A stretch of 10,265 bases of DNA from Cyanobacteria bacterium HKST-UBA02 (GCA_020431945.1 JAGQHH010000007.1:1-10265); one strand, 5' to 3'; counted from the first letter of the stretch, positions 1 through 7,155 are shown. Notes: generated from the letters alone by a model not told the origin. Made by a program: numbers and translations.

Positions 1-108
1 ACCGAGAAGAGAATGGTCCTGGAGAAGGAGATAGCGATCGGCAGCCTGGGCTTTTGAACAGGCGAAGAGACCTGTCAGAAGCAGGGCGATAAAGACCGAT
101 CTTCTCAT
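1..108 (-). CDS. N-terminus of an exported protein of unknown function (3' part outside window)
   Basis: Only the first 36 codons are in the window. The start is ATG at 108-106. Residues 1-3 are basic (MRR), then a hydrophobic stretch of about 13 residues runs to residue 16, which is the pattern of a Sec signal peptide. Two cleavage readings are possible. Signal peptidase I could cut after A20-Q21-A22, a good AxA site. Alternatively, L14-F15-A16-C17 could act as a lipobox, though Phe at -2 is unusual for one. The ATG overlaps the stop of the upstream tyrosine phosphatase gene as ATGA (108-105), so the two are very probably translationally coupled and in one operon. The mature part visible is too short to assign a family. 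The export call is an inference from composition. Confidence 0.6.
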   Translation of the reverse strand, partial: MRRSVFIALLLTGLFACSKAQAADRYLLLQDHSLLG

Positions 109-557
109 GGCTGCGCTTTCCCGGAGAGATTGTAGTCTTCGATAATCTTCAAGCAACCTTCTTCGATCCTGTCGAATGTATGGGTGTAAAAGCCCTCGTC
201 GCGATGATAGGGGTCTTCGAGATCCGCTTCGGCCAGGCGTCTTATCTTGTCTTGCACATCTGGTGGTGCTTGACCCCGAACATCACGCTCGACCAGGCTG
301 TCGACGACTACGATCAGTTGAAAGCGGCGAAAATCATCCGGGCGGATCTGCCTGGCCCGGTGCGCCTTTATATCGATGCCGGCGCGACCGGCAACGCGGA
401 CGGCACGGGGGTCGGCTCCGGAGCCTTCATTCCAGTCTCTGACCCCGGCGGAGTCCACGACTCCCTGAATAGAGCCTTTCCTGTAAAGCTCTTTCATGAC
501 CCCGGCAGCCATTGGCGACCGGCAGATGTTTCCCAGGCAAACAAAAAGTATATTCAA
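105..557 (-). CDS. Low-molecular-weight protein tyrosine phosphatase
   Basis: A cytoplasmic 150-residue phosphatase, the usual family length, expected to hydrolyse phosphotyrosine through a phospho-cysteine intermediate. The P-loop C(X)5RS is at C7-LGNIC-R13-S14, right at the N-terminus as in the family. The general-acid loop is D115-P116-Y117. The family elements GADPRAV (47-53) and HRARQ (66-70) are also present. Arsenate reductases of the ArsC type share the fold, but the DPY loop favours a phosphatase. The start is TTG at 557-555: an in-frame TGA lies three codons upstream (566-564) and no ATG or GTG fits, while a GAAG-like stretch sits just before it. It is divergent from proB and overlaps the next gene (exported protein) by 4 bases. 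In bacteria such enzymes often counteract tyrosine kinases or control polysaccharide export. A role against the nearby Ser/Thr kinases is only a possibility. Confidence 0.93.
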   Translation of the reverse strand: MNILFVCLGNICRSPMAAGVMKELYRKGSIQGVVDSAGVRDWNEGSGADPRAVRVAGRAGIDIKAHRARQIRPDDFRRFQLIVVVDSLVERDVRGQAPPDVQDKIRRLAEADLEDPYHRDEGFYTHTFDRIEEGCLKIIEDYNLSGKAQP

Positions 558-618
558 AGCTCTTCACTGTATGGTCAATTCGATTATACTCAACCCTACC
601 CATGAAGGAGATTTACCG
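558..618. promoter_or_regulatory. Divergent promoter region between the phosphatase gene and proB
   Basis: These 61 bases carry the only room for promoters of both flanking operons. On the plus strand TATACT (585-590) resembles a -10 element and would start RNA near 597, about 22 bases before proB. On the minus strand TATAAT (588-583) is a perfect -10 hexamer and would start RNA near 576, about 19 bases before the phosphatase gene. The two hexamers overlap because of the ATTATA core (583-588). I see no convincing -35 element on either strand; TCTTCA (561-566) is the best for plus and matches only 3 of 6. The call rests on hexamer matches and geometry. Confidence 0.45.
605..610 (+). promoter_or_regulatory. 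Shine-Dalgarno sequence that sets the proB start
   Basis: AAGGAG lies 8 bases before the GTG at 619. It decides for this GTG over the in-frame ATGs further upstream (496, 526, 571), which would lie in or antisense to the phosphatase gene and lack such a site. Confidence 0.85.
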
Positions 619-1806
619 GTGCGGAAACAGCATCTCAAAAAGGTCAGGCGAGTGGTGATCAAGCTCGGCACCGCCGTGGTCATGGGAGGGGACGGGGGCG
701 TATCCCTTTCCCGGTTCTATTCTTTCGTGGAGGATATCGCCCTGCTCATGAAAGAGGGGTTCGAGGTCCTGGTCGTCAGCTCCGGTGCTGTCGGTCTGGG
801 CTCCAGGCGTCTGGGGCTGAGCGAGCGTCCCGGCACGCTTCCCGGCAAGCAAGCATGTGCCGCGGTCGGCCAGGGGCTGCTCATGAGTCTCTATGCCGAC
901 GCATTTCAGCGTCTCGGCATCAATGCGGGGCAGGTGCTCCTCACCGAAGACGACTTCAGCAACCGCAAGCGCTATCTCAATTTGCGCAGCACTATCGCCG
1001 AGCTGGTGCGTCTGAAAGTATTGCCGATCATCAATGAGAACGACACTGTCGCCACCGCCGAGCTGGAGTCCATCGGTAATCATCCCGACTTGAAAGTTAA
1101 TTTCGGCGACAATGACAAGCTCTCGGCCCTGGTTGCGAGCAAGATCGATGCCGACCTCCTGGTCATACTAACCGATGTGGAGGGTCTCTATGACCGGGAT
1201 CCCCGTGGAGACAGCAGTGCATCGGTAATCTCCCTGGTCGAGGAGATCAGCGATGAGCTCATGGACTCTATTCTCGCTTCCGCGTCCGAGCGAGCAAAGG
1301 ATGGCTCTGCCCCCGGACGCGGGGGGATCAAGACCAAACTGGAGGCCGCTCGGGTCGCCACCGGATCCGGTGTCGCTTGCATAATCGCCTCCGGTCTGGA
1401 GCCCGGTGTCATCCGCAAGGCTGTTCAGGGCGAGGAGACCGGTACTCTCTTTCTCCCCGGGCATCAATCGATGGGCGGTCGTCTGCGCTGGATCGCTTTC
1501 GCCACCACGGTTAGCGCCAGTCTGGTGGTCAACGAGGGTGCCCGAAATGCTCTGGAGGTCGGTAAAGCCAGCTTGCTTCCCCGGGGAGTGGTAGAGGTGA
1601 AAGGTACATTCAAGCGCGGCGACGTGGTCAGCATCCTCGATTCCGAAGGCGTGGAATTCGCCCGGGGAATGGTCAATTATGACAGCAGTGAGACCCGGGC
1701 TATTGCCGGACGGCACTCGGACGAGATCAAGACGATCATCGACAATCCCAATTACGATGCCATTGTCACCCGGGACAACCTGGCATTTCTTCAGAACCGG
1801 AAGTAA
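619..1806 (+). CDS. proB: Glutamate 5-kinase (proline biosynthesis, step 1)
   Basis: Phosphorylates L-glutamate with ATP to gamma-glutamyl phosphate in the cytoplasm. The product passes to ProA next door. At 395 residues it is slightly longer than typical two-domain ProB proteins. The amino-acid kinase domain (about 8-275) shows IKLGT (14-18), VSSGAVGLG (53-61), LLTEDDF (107-113), PIINENDTV (136-144), FGDNDKLSALVASKIDADL (162-180) and LTDVEGLYDRDP (184-195). The GRGGIKTKLEAA segment (233-244) corresponds to the usual GTGGMxTK loop, with Arg and Ile in place of Thr and Met. A C-terminal PUA domain follows (about 306-385: EVGKASLLPRGVV, FKRGDVV, FARGMVNY). The enzyme family is normally inhibited by proline. 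The GTG start is fixed by the Shine-Dalgarno sequence at 605-610. proA begins 5 bases after the stop, so this is the head of the proBA operon. Confidence 0.96.
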   Translation: MRKQHLKKVRRVVIKLGTAVVMGGDGGVSLSRFYSFVEDIALLMKEGFEVLVVSSGAVGLGSRRLGLSERPGTLPGKQACAAVGQGLLMSLYADAFQRLGINAGQVLLTEDDFSNRKRYLNLRSTIAELVRLKVLPIINENDTVATAELESIGNHPDLKVNFGDNDKLSALVASKIDADLLVILTDVEGLYDRDPRGDSSASVISLVEEISDELMDSILASASERAKDGSAPGRGGIKTKLEAARVATGSGVACIIASGLEPGVIRKAVQGEETGTLFLPGHQSMGGRLRWIAFATTVSASLVVNEGARNALEVGKASLLPRGVVEVKGTFKRGDVVSILDSEGVEFARGMVNYDSSETRAIAGRHSDEIKTIIDNPNYDAIVTRDNLAFLQNRK

Positions 1807-1811
1807 GTACC

Positions 1812-3149
1812 ATGCAAGAGAAAACAGTGGATGTCAGAGAGCGATGCCGACGGGCAAGGGAATCCCTGGTCGAGCTTTCCGCCGCCGGCTCTGCCACCAG
1901 GGACGATGCTCTGGCGGGCATGGCTCTGCGGCTCCGCGAGCAGGCCCCGGCTATCCTCGAGGCGAATCTCCTCGATCTGGAGGCTGCCTCGGTCATGGTC
2001 GAAAGAGGCGAGCTCAGTCCGGCTCTTCTGGCGCGGCTGAAGCTCGATCGAGAGAAGATCGATGGTGTCATCGCCGGTATCGATCAGGTACGCCGACTGT
2101 CCGATCCCCTCGGCGCGGTGTCGCTTGCCCGGGAGCTTGCCGATGGACTGGAACTCTATCGAGTTGCCTGTCCCATCGGTGTGATTGCCGTCATCTTCGA
2201 GTCCCGCCCCGATGTGCTTCCTCAGATCGCTTCTCTGGCTGTGAAGTCCGGCAATGCTGTTCTGCTCAAGGGCGGTCGGGAGGCAAAGCATACCCTGGCG
2301 GCGCTGGCCTCGGCTCTGCAGGATGCCCTGGTCTTAGCGGGTCTGCCTCCGGGCTGTCTCAGCCTGCTCGATAGCAGGGAGGATGTGGAAGCGCTTCTAA
2401 AGCAGGACGACCTGGTGGACCTGGTCATACCCCGGGGAAGCAACGAGCTCGTGGCTCATATAATGGCAAGCACCAGAATTCCTGTTATCGGCCATGCCGA
2501 CGGGGTCTGTCATATTTATCTGCATGAAGATGCCAGTCAGGAGATGGCGGAGAAGCTAGTGGTCGACGCCAAGACCCAGTATCCATCGGCCTGCAATTCG
2601 GTGGAGACCCTGCTCATTCATGCCGATGCCCTGGAGCGCTTGCTTCCCGGGATACTGGCGGCCCTTGTGGAAAGAGATGTCGAGCTCAGGCTCGATTCTC
2701 CGGCTCTCGCGGTGGCAGGCAAACTGGCTCCGTCAGTGGCTGTAGTTGCCGCTTCCGATTCGGACTGGGACCGTGAGTATTGCGACTTGATCCTTTCCAT
2801 CAAGACCGTCGATTCTCTCGAGACGGCGATCAAGCATATCAACGAGCATGGCTCCGGGCATACGGATTCCATTGTTACAGGAGATCAGGCGAGCTTCGAG
2901 CGCTTTTTCCAGGCTGTGGATTCTGCCGGTGTTTATTGGAACGCCTCCACACGCTTCGCCGACGGTTTCCGTTATGGCTTCGGTGCCGAGGTGGGGATCA
3001 GCACGGCTTCTATGCATCCCCGGGGTCCGGTAGGCATCGAGGGTCTGGTCACCTACAAGTACAAGCTCACCGGCCGTGGCCATACGGTGGCGGATTTCTC
3101 GGGTCCCGGAGCCCAAGAGTACACGCACCGGGATCTCTTGCATGACTGA
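1812..3149 (+). CDS. proA: Glutamate-5-semialdehyde dehydrogenase (gamma-glutamyl phosphate reductase)
   Basis: Reduces gamma-glutamyl phosphate with NADPH to glutamate semialdehyde, which cyclises on the way to proline. The 445-residue aldehyde-dehydrogenase-fold protein shows the catalytic Cys261 in the SACNSVETLL segment (259-268), the substrate/cofactor segments PIGVIAVIFESRPDV (121-135) and LLKGGREA (151-158), GSGHTD (347-352), and the C-terminal family signature YWNASTRFADG (375-385) through FGAEVGIST (390-398) and HPRGPVGIEGLVTYKY (402-417). The C-terminal tail (GHTVADFSGPGAQEYTHRDL) is of the longer type also found in cyanobacteria-like ProA proteins, from memory. GGAAG (1799-1803), inside the end of proB, sits 8 bases before the ATG and supports this start. 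The last 8 bases overlap the start of the following kinase gene, which makes translational coupling likely. Confidence 0.97.
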   Translation: MQEKTVDVRERCRRARESLVELSAAGSATRDDALAGMALRLREQAPAILEANLLDLEAASVMVERGELSPALLARLKLDREKIDGVIAGIDQVRRLSDPLGAVSLARELADGLELYRVACPIGVIAVIFESRPDVLPQIASLAVKSGNAVLLKGGREAKHTLAALASALQDALVLAGLPPGCLSLLDSREDVEALLKQDDLVDLVIPRGSNELVAHIMASTRIPVIGHADGVCHIYLHEDASQEMAEKLVVDAKTQYPSACNSVETLLIHADALERLLPGILAALVERDVELRLDSPALAVAGKLAPSVAVVAASDSDWDREYCDLILSIKTVDSLETAIKHINEHGSGHTDSIVTGDQASFERFFQAVDSAGVYWNASTRFADGFRYGFGAEVGISTASMHPRGPVGIEGLVTYKYKLTGRGHTVADFSGPGAQEYTHRDLLHD

Positions 3150-5112
3150 GAGCTGTCCGATTTGCGGCAGGAGCAGAGCCAGGGCTGATAGAGACTCCTG
3201 CAACTGCCCCGTGGATACCGAGGAGATCGCATTCGACCCTGCTCCGAAGGGTGATCCTTCAGTAAAGACGGCGCCGGATGAGGGATCGGTAGCAGAGGAG
3301 CTGGAGGAGGATTTTCCTCTGGAGCGGTATCGCCCCCTGGAAATCATCGGACGGGGTGCTTCGGGAAGGGTGGTCAAATGTCTCGATAAGGTGCTTTCCC
3401 GGGTCGTGGCCGTGAAGACCCTGCATGTTCTCGAGCCCGGCCAGCTCATTTCCTTTCAGGACGAGGCTAAGGCGACTTCGCGTCTCGATCATCCCGGCAT
3501 CGTCAATATTCTCGATTTTGGCGTCACCGCCGGTAGTGCTCCGTATATGGTGCTCGAATATGTCGACGGTATCAGTCTCGAGCGTTATCTGGAGGAGAAT
3601 GGCCCGCTTTCCTGGTCCCGGGCTCTCACTATCTTCGCTCCGATCATGGAGGCACTCGAATATGCTCACGATCATGGAGTTTTCCATCGTGATCTCAAGC
3701 CCAGCAATATCCTTCTGGGTGCGGAGCGGGAGGACGATGTCCGGATCATCGATTTCGGAGTGGCCAGGGTAAAGGAAGAGACTCAAGAACCGACGATATT
3801 CCAGGGCCGGACAGTAGCAGGAACCCCTGGCTATATGAGCCCGGATCAGGTTCTCGGTCATGAATACCGGGCACCTTCCGAGGTCTACAGTCTGGGCTGC
3901 GTGCTCTTCGAGGCTCTCACAGGCAGACAGCCATTCCAGGCCGAGACCGCTCTCGAGATCCTCAACCAGCACGCCAGCAAGGTACCACCTTCACTGCCCG
4001 AGAGCTTTCCGGGAGGAGCCGATGCCTTTATGGCACGTGGTCTGGCCAAGGACCCCGGTGATCGTTTTGCCACCATGGGCGAAATGCGCTCCGCTCTATT
4101 TGCCGTCGGGAACGAGTCCGGCCAGACGAGTCTGCCTGGTGGGAAAAGAGAGAGCAGGCCGAGAGCGTTGCCCCTGATCGTGATCTTTATCGTCTTTGCC
4201 GGTATCCTGGCTTGTTTTATCTTCCCCGGGCGGGTGGAAGAAGAGAAAGCCTCCGAGCCGCGCCAGAAGGATAGAGCCGATGACACTTCCGCCGACGGCA
4301 CCCTGGGTCTCCTGCTCACCGAGCCCAGTGCCATGTTCGCCAGGCTCGACCGCTCGCGTGTCGTGACATACCGCAGTAGCGCCGCCGACGATGCTGCTCT
4401 CGCTTACCTGAAAGGAAGCGGTGTTCAGGACCTCAGCCTGAACGATTGTTTTATCCGGGGACCGGGTCTTGCCGAGCTGCGAGGCGAGCCCCTGGACAGG
4501 CTTTCCCTGCGGCGCAATCCCATCGACGATGCCGGTCTCGACTATCTCGTCTCGCTCTCGGGTCTGCGCATACTCAATCTCGATTACACTGCCGTGACCG
4601 ACGCCGGCATGAGGAAGCTTACGGCGCTTACGAGACTCCGGTCCCTGGGGATCAGCGGTTGCCAGGTGAGCGAGGCTGCCATTTCTTCCTTGCATTCTTT
4701 CCAGGACCTTAACATACTCGAAGCGGAGGACACTCCCATGGTGAGCGATGCCGGGCTCAAGTCCCTGGCGCGCTTGCCGCAGCTGCAGGGTCTATCCTTC
4801 ACCAGGAAATATCTGAAAGGCGATCTCAAGGGTCTTTCCGCTTTCCGCCTTCAGGGTGTATCTCTCAGAGACGGTACCGTCACCGCCGGGGATGTCGCCT
4901 GTCTCGAGGCAACCGGGGCTTACAAGTTCGCCTTCAAAGAGGCTCTCATCGAAGATCCTGCCCTGCAGGCGATATTCGACAACAAGCGGACTACCACCCT
5001 GGAGCTTCTGCGCTGCCGGTTCTCCAGAGAAAAGCTTGCCGACCTCGAGGCGCAGAGGAGGGAGCACCGGATCGTGGTCACCGTGCTTCCGCTGGCAATG
5101 GATCATCCTTGA
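3142..5112 (+). CDS. Transmembrane Ser/Thr protein kinase with leucine-rich-repeat outer domain (kinase 1)
   Basis: A 656-residue receptor-like kinase. Residues 5-22 hold CxxC-x11-CxC (C5, C8, C20, C22), a likely zinc-binding knuckle. The Hanks-type kinase domain spans about 63-322: glycine loop GRGASG (70-75), Lys92 in VAVK, Glu108 in helix C, HRDLKPSN (182-189) and DFG (204-206). All catalytic residues are present, so it should be active. Two structural residues are swapped: the usual SPEQ is SPDQ (233-236), and the F-helix Asp of SDxYSLG is Glu247. One membrane helix (342-363) separates it from an outer domain with at least five LRR units of 23-25 residues (428-547, with xTDAGM/VSDAGL motifs) and a non-repeat tail. 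The ligand is unknown. The ATG at 3142 overlaps the proA end by 8 bases (ATGACTGA), and an upstream in-frame ATG (3076) lies deep in proA and was not used. Membership in the proBA operon suggests a link to osmotic or proline status, by inference. Confidence 0.93.
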   Translation: MTESCPICGRSRARADRDSCNCPVDTEEIAFDPAPKGDPSVKTAPDEGSVAEELEEDFPLERYRPLEIIGRGASGRVVKCLDKVLSRVVAVKTLHVLEPGQLISFQDEAKATSRLDHPGIVNILDFGVTAGSAPYMVLEYVDGISLERYLEENGPLSWSRALTIFAPIMEALEYAHDHGVFHRDLKPSNILLGAEREDDVRIIDFGVARVKEETQEPTIFQGRTVAGTPGYMSPDQVLGHEYRAPSEVYSLGCVLFEALTGRQPFQAETALEILNQHASKVPPSLPESFPGGADAFMARGLAKDPGDRFATMGEMRSALFAVGNESGQTSLPGGKRESRPRALPLIVIFIVFAGILACFIFPGRVEEEKASEPRQKDRADDTSADGTLGLLLTEPSAMFARLDRSRVVTYRSSAADDAALAYLKGSGVQDLSLNDCFIRGPGLAELRGEPLDRLSLRRNPIDDAGLDYLVSLSGLRILNLDYTAVTDAGMRKLTALTRLRSLGISGCQVSEAAISSLHSFQDLNILEAEDTPMVSDAGLKSLARLPQLQGLSFTRKYLKGDLKGLSAFRLQGVSLRDGTVTAGDVACLEATGAYKFAFKEALIEDPALQAIFDNKRTTTLELLRCRFSREKLADLEAQRREHRIVVTVLPLAMDHP

Positions 5113-5120
5113 AAACCCTT

Positions 5121-5131
5121 TTGTGTCACAA
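5121..5131. promoter_or_regulatory. Perfect 5-base inverted repeat upstream of the stress-protein gene, possible operator
   Basis: TTGTG-T-CACAA is a perfect interrupted palindrome in the 60-base gap between kinase 1 and the universal stress gene. The arms are too short and no T-run follows, so it does not look like a terminator. It could bind a dimeric regulator or be chance. No clear promoter hexamers go with it. Confidence 0.25.
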
Positions 5132-5157
5132 TGGCAGCCTCGCTGATGTTTTATTCG

Positions 5158-5163
5158 AGGAGG
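5158..5163 (+). promoter_or_regulatory. Shine-Dalgarno sequence that sets the stress-protein start
   Basis: AGGAGG, 9 bases before the ATG at 5173. It selects this ATG over the in-frame ATGs at 5131 and 5146, which have no such site. The chosen start also gives the standard family N-terminus MKVLMATDGS. Confidence 0.8.
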
Positions 5164-5172
5164 ACCGGCCTT

Positions 5173-6120
5173 ATGAAGGTTTTGATGGCAACGGACGGAT
5201 CTGTGAATGCCGATGCGGCAATCGATGTGATGATCTACCGCCCCTGGCCCGCCGATACCCGGGTGAAAGTGATCACCATTGCCGACAAGAGCCCGGATCT
5301 GGTCTCCAAGATTTTTCCTTTCCTCGGAGAGAGCGCCAAAAAGGTCGAGCAAGCCTGGCTGGAGAGCTGCCAGTCCGTGGTGGATAAGGCTGTGGCCAAA
5401 CTCTCCGAGAAGTTCGGTGCCGACAATGTGGAAGGGGAGCTCATCGAAGGCGATCCTAAAGACGCCATCATCGAAGCCGCTCAGACCTGGCTGGCAGACC
5501 TCATCGTAGTCGGTGCCTATGGTACACGCAGTGCTGCCGATCATCTGATCGGATCGGTTACCGATGTGGTGGTCACCAATTCACCATGCGCGGTATCAGT
5601 ATTGAGAGGCGTGTCGCCGGGCACCGCAATCAAAGAGATGGAGAACAAGCAGCCTCTGGAAGAGGACAAATACCTGCTGCCCATCGATGATACGCCGCAT
5701 TCACGGGCGGCGGTGGAGTCGGTGCTCAAACGTCCCTGGCCGGAAGAAGCTTATTTCAAAGTGATCAGCATAGTGCAGCCGGTGGATGTCGGTCCTTTCA
5801 AGAATATCCCCCTGGTCAATCCCAAGCAGTTGAGCGAAGCCGCCTCGAAGGATCTCGAAGAGAAAAGAGCTGCTGCCGGTGATCTGGTGGATAAGACCGT
5901 CAAAGAGTTCAAAGACAAATTCCCCTCCGCCAGGGTTTCGGGCGAAGTGATCGAAGGTCATCCCCGGGAAGCGATTCTCCAGGTAGCCAGCGAGTGGCCG
6001 GCGGATCTCATCATCTGCGGCTCCAGAAGGATCAAGGGACTTGCTAATGAGATTCGCATGGGGGCAGTCTCCAAGGCGATTCTGTTCCACTCGCCCTGCT
6101 CGGTGGAGATCGTTCGCTAG
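5173..6120 (+). CDS. Tandem two-domain universal stress protein (UspA family)
   Basis: A 315-residue cytoplasmic protein of two fused UspA-like domains. Domain 1 (1 to about 146) begins KVLMATDGS with Asp8 and ends with the nucleotide-binding signature G-2x-G-9x-G-S, exactly met by G114, G117, G127 and S128. It should therefore bind ATP. Domain 2 (about 165-315) keeps LLPIDDTPHS (168-177) and LIICGSRR (279-286), but has Arg286 in place of the second Gly, one extra residue in the spacer and Ala298 instead of Ser/Thr. It probably does not bind ATP in the standard way. Such proteins modulate survival under stress, often through partner binding; no enzymatic reaction can be assigned. It follows kinase 1 by 60 bases on the same strand and is likely co-transcribed. 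It could be a target of that kinase, by inference. Its stop codon shares CTAG with the convergent phosphate transporter gene. Confidence 0.93.
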   Translation: MKVLMATDGSVNADAAIDVMIYRPWPADTRVKVITIADKSPDLVSKIFPFLGESAKKVEQAWLESCQSVVDKAVAKLSEKFGADNVEGELIEGDPKDAIIEAAQTWLADLIVVGAYGTRSAADHLIGSVTDVVVTNSPCAVSVLRGVSPGTAIKEMENKQPLEEDKYLLPIDDTPHSRAAVESVLKRPWPEEAYFKVISIVQPVDVGPFKNIPLVNPKQLSEAASKDLEEKRAAAGDLVDKTVKEFKDKFPSARVSGEVIEGHPREAILQVASEWPADLIICGSRRIKGLANEIRMGAVSKAILFHSPCSVEIVR

Positions 6121-7148
6121 AGAAAGCGATTCAGGTGCGTGAAGAGCAGGGCGTGAAGCAGCCAGGCCAGCACCGCCGAGCATGGAATGGTGAGCATCCA
6201 GGTGCGCATCATATCCCTTGTGACGGTCCATTGCACGCCTTTCATGCGATCGGCGCTGCCCGCTCCCACCACAGTGGAGGCGATAACCTGGGATGCGGCC
6301 AGGGGACCCCCGGTCAGTGAAGCGAAACTGACAATCACAGCCGAGGTTGATTCGGTAACGAGACCGTGAAGGGGTCTCTGTCGATAGATGCTGCCCACCC
6401 GCTTGACTATTCCCGGAGCCAGGGTGGCGACCCCGAGGGACATGGCAGCGGCGGTGGAAAGCCTTACCCAGGCTGGGATGTCGCTGCCGGTCTCGAAGCC
6501 GGCAGCGCTCAGGGAGAGAGCGATGACCCCCATGACTTTCTGGGTGTCGTTGGCGCCGTGTCCGAAAGCCAGAAGGGGCACGGAAAGCCATTGCAGTCTT
6601 TTCAGGGTCTCGTTGAGGTCGGAGCTGGCATTGATCAGGAGCCGGGTGGCGGCCGCAAGAACGATATAGCTGAGGGCGAAGCCCACTATGGGGGAGAGAA
6701 AGAGACTGAGAATCACACGCCAGATCCCGGTGGGATGGATGAGCATGCCCCAGTCTCCCATGATCAGGTAGCGGGTGCTGCCGCAACCGGCGATAACCGC
6801 TCCGATGAGACCGCCCACGAAAGCGTGGGTGGAGCTCGAGGGAACACCGAAGCGGCGCATGGCGAAATTCCAGACGATTGCGGCGGTGAGACCGCTTTCC
6901 AGCACCGCGAGCAGATCCGGTCTGGCCGGCCAGCTTGTAATTCCCCGGATCGAATGGGCGACGGCAGAGCCACCGAATACGGCACCGAAAAACTCGAACA
7001 CCGCCACTACCATGACTGCTTCTCTCTTGTTCATCGCCCTGCAGGCAAGGGCGTTGGCAGCTACCGAGCTGCCGTCCTGGAAGCCATTGGTGAAGGTGAA
7101 CATCAAGCAGAGCACCACCACCAGACCGAGCATCAGGAAAACTGCCAA
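6117..7148 (-). CDS. PiT-family inorganic phosphate transporter
   Basis: A 343-residue inner-membrane protein expected to import phosphate by cation symport. It carries both halves of the PiT/PHO-4 duplicated signature. The first is TNGFQDGSSVAANALA (20-35), with Gln where His is common. The second is FGHGANDTQKVMGVIAL (195-211). GVPSSSTHAFVGGLIGA (101-117) matches the family SSTHA motif, and the C-terminal half has the SLTGGPLAASQVIASTVVG region (277-295). Many hydrophobic helices are visible, for example 4-20, 46-66, 107-121, 145-168 and 317-337. The start is TTG at 7148-7146, placed 7 bases after GGGAG. The gene follows the DUF47 gene by 12 bases, the usual PiT partner. The stop codon TAG lies within CTAG shared with the convergent stress-protein gene. 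The transported ion could also be sulfate in some relatives, but the DUF47 partner favours phosphate. Confidence 0.93.
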   Translation of the reverse strand: MAVFLMLGLVVVLCLMFTFTNGFQDGSSVAANALACRAMNKREAVMVVAVFEFFGAVFGGSAVAHSIRGITSWPARPDLLAVLESGLTAAIVWNFAMRRFGVPSSSTHAFVGGLIGAVIAGCGSTRYLIMGDWGMLIHPTGIWRVILSLFLSPIVGFALSYIVLAAATRLLINASSDLNETLKRLQWLSVPLLAFGHGANDTQKVMGVIALSLSAAGFETGSDIPAWVRLSTAAAMSLGVATLAPGIVKRVGSIYRQRPLHGLVTESTSAVIVSFASLTGGPLAASQVIASTVVGAGSADRMKGVQWTVTRDMMRTWMLTIPCSAVLAWLLHALLFTHLNRFL

Positions 7149-7155
7149 ATCTGCG

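Noticed and set aside
180..605. Plus-strand frame opposite the tyrosine phosphatase
   Set aside because: The minus-strand frame has the full C(X)5R and DPY signatures; the plus frame has none.
1679..2374. Plus-strand frame of 231 codons across the proB/proA junction
   Set aside because: It is Arg/Ser/Gly-rich, out of frame with two strongly supported enzymes, and shows no motif.
3076..3141. A 22-residue N-terminal extension of kinase 1 from an upstream ATG
   Set aside because: It lies within proA coding sequence and has no ribosome site; the ATG at 3142 gives the Cys-cluster N-terminus and the typical stop/start overlap.
2733..3449. Minus-strand open frame of 238 codons across the end of proA and the start of kinase 1
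   Set aside because: It is antisense to two genes with clear family signatures, and its Ser/Arg-rich content looks like a shadow frame.
5121..5131. The palindrome as a rho-independent terminator
   Set aside because: It has 5-base arms that are not GC-rich, a 1-base loop and no following T-run.
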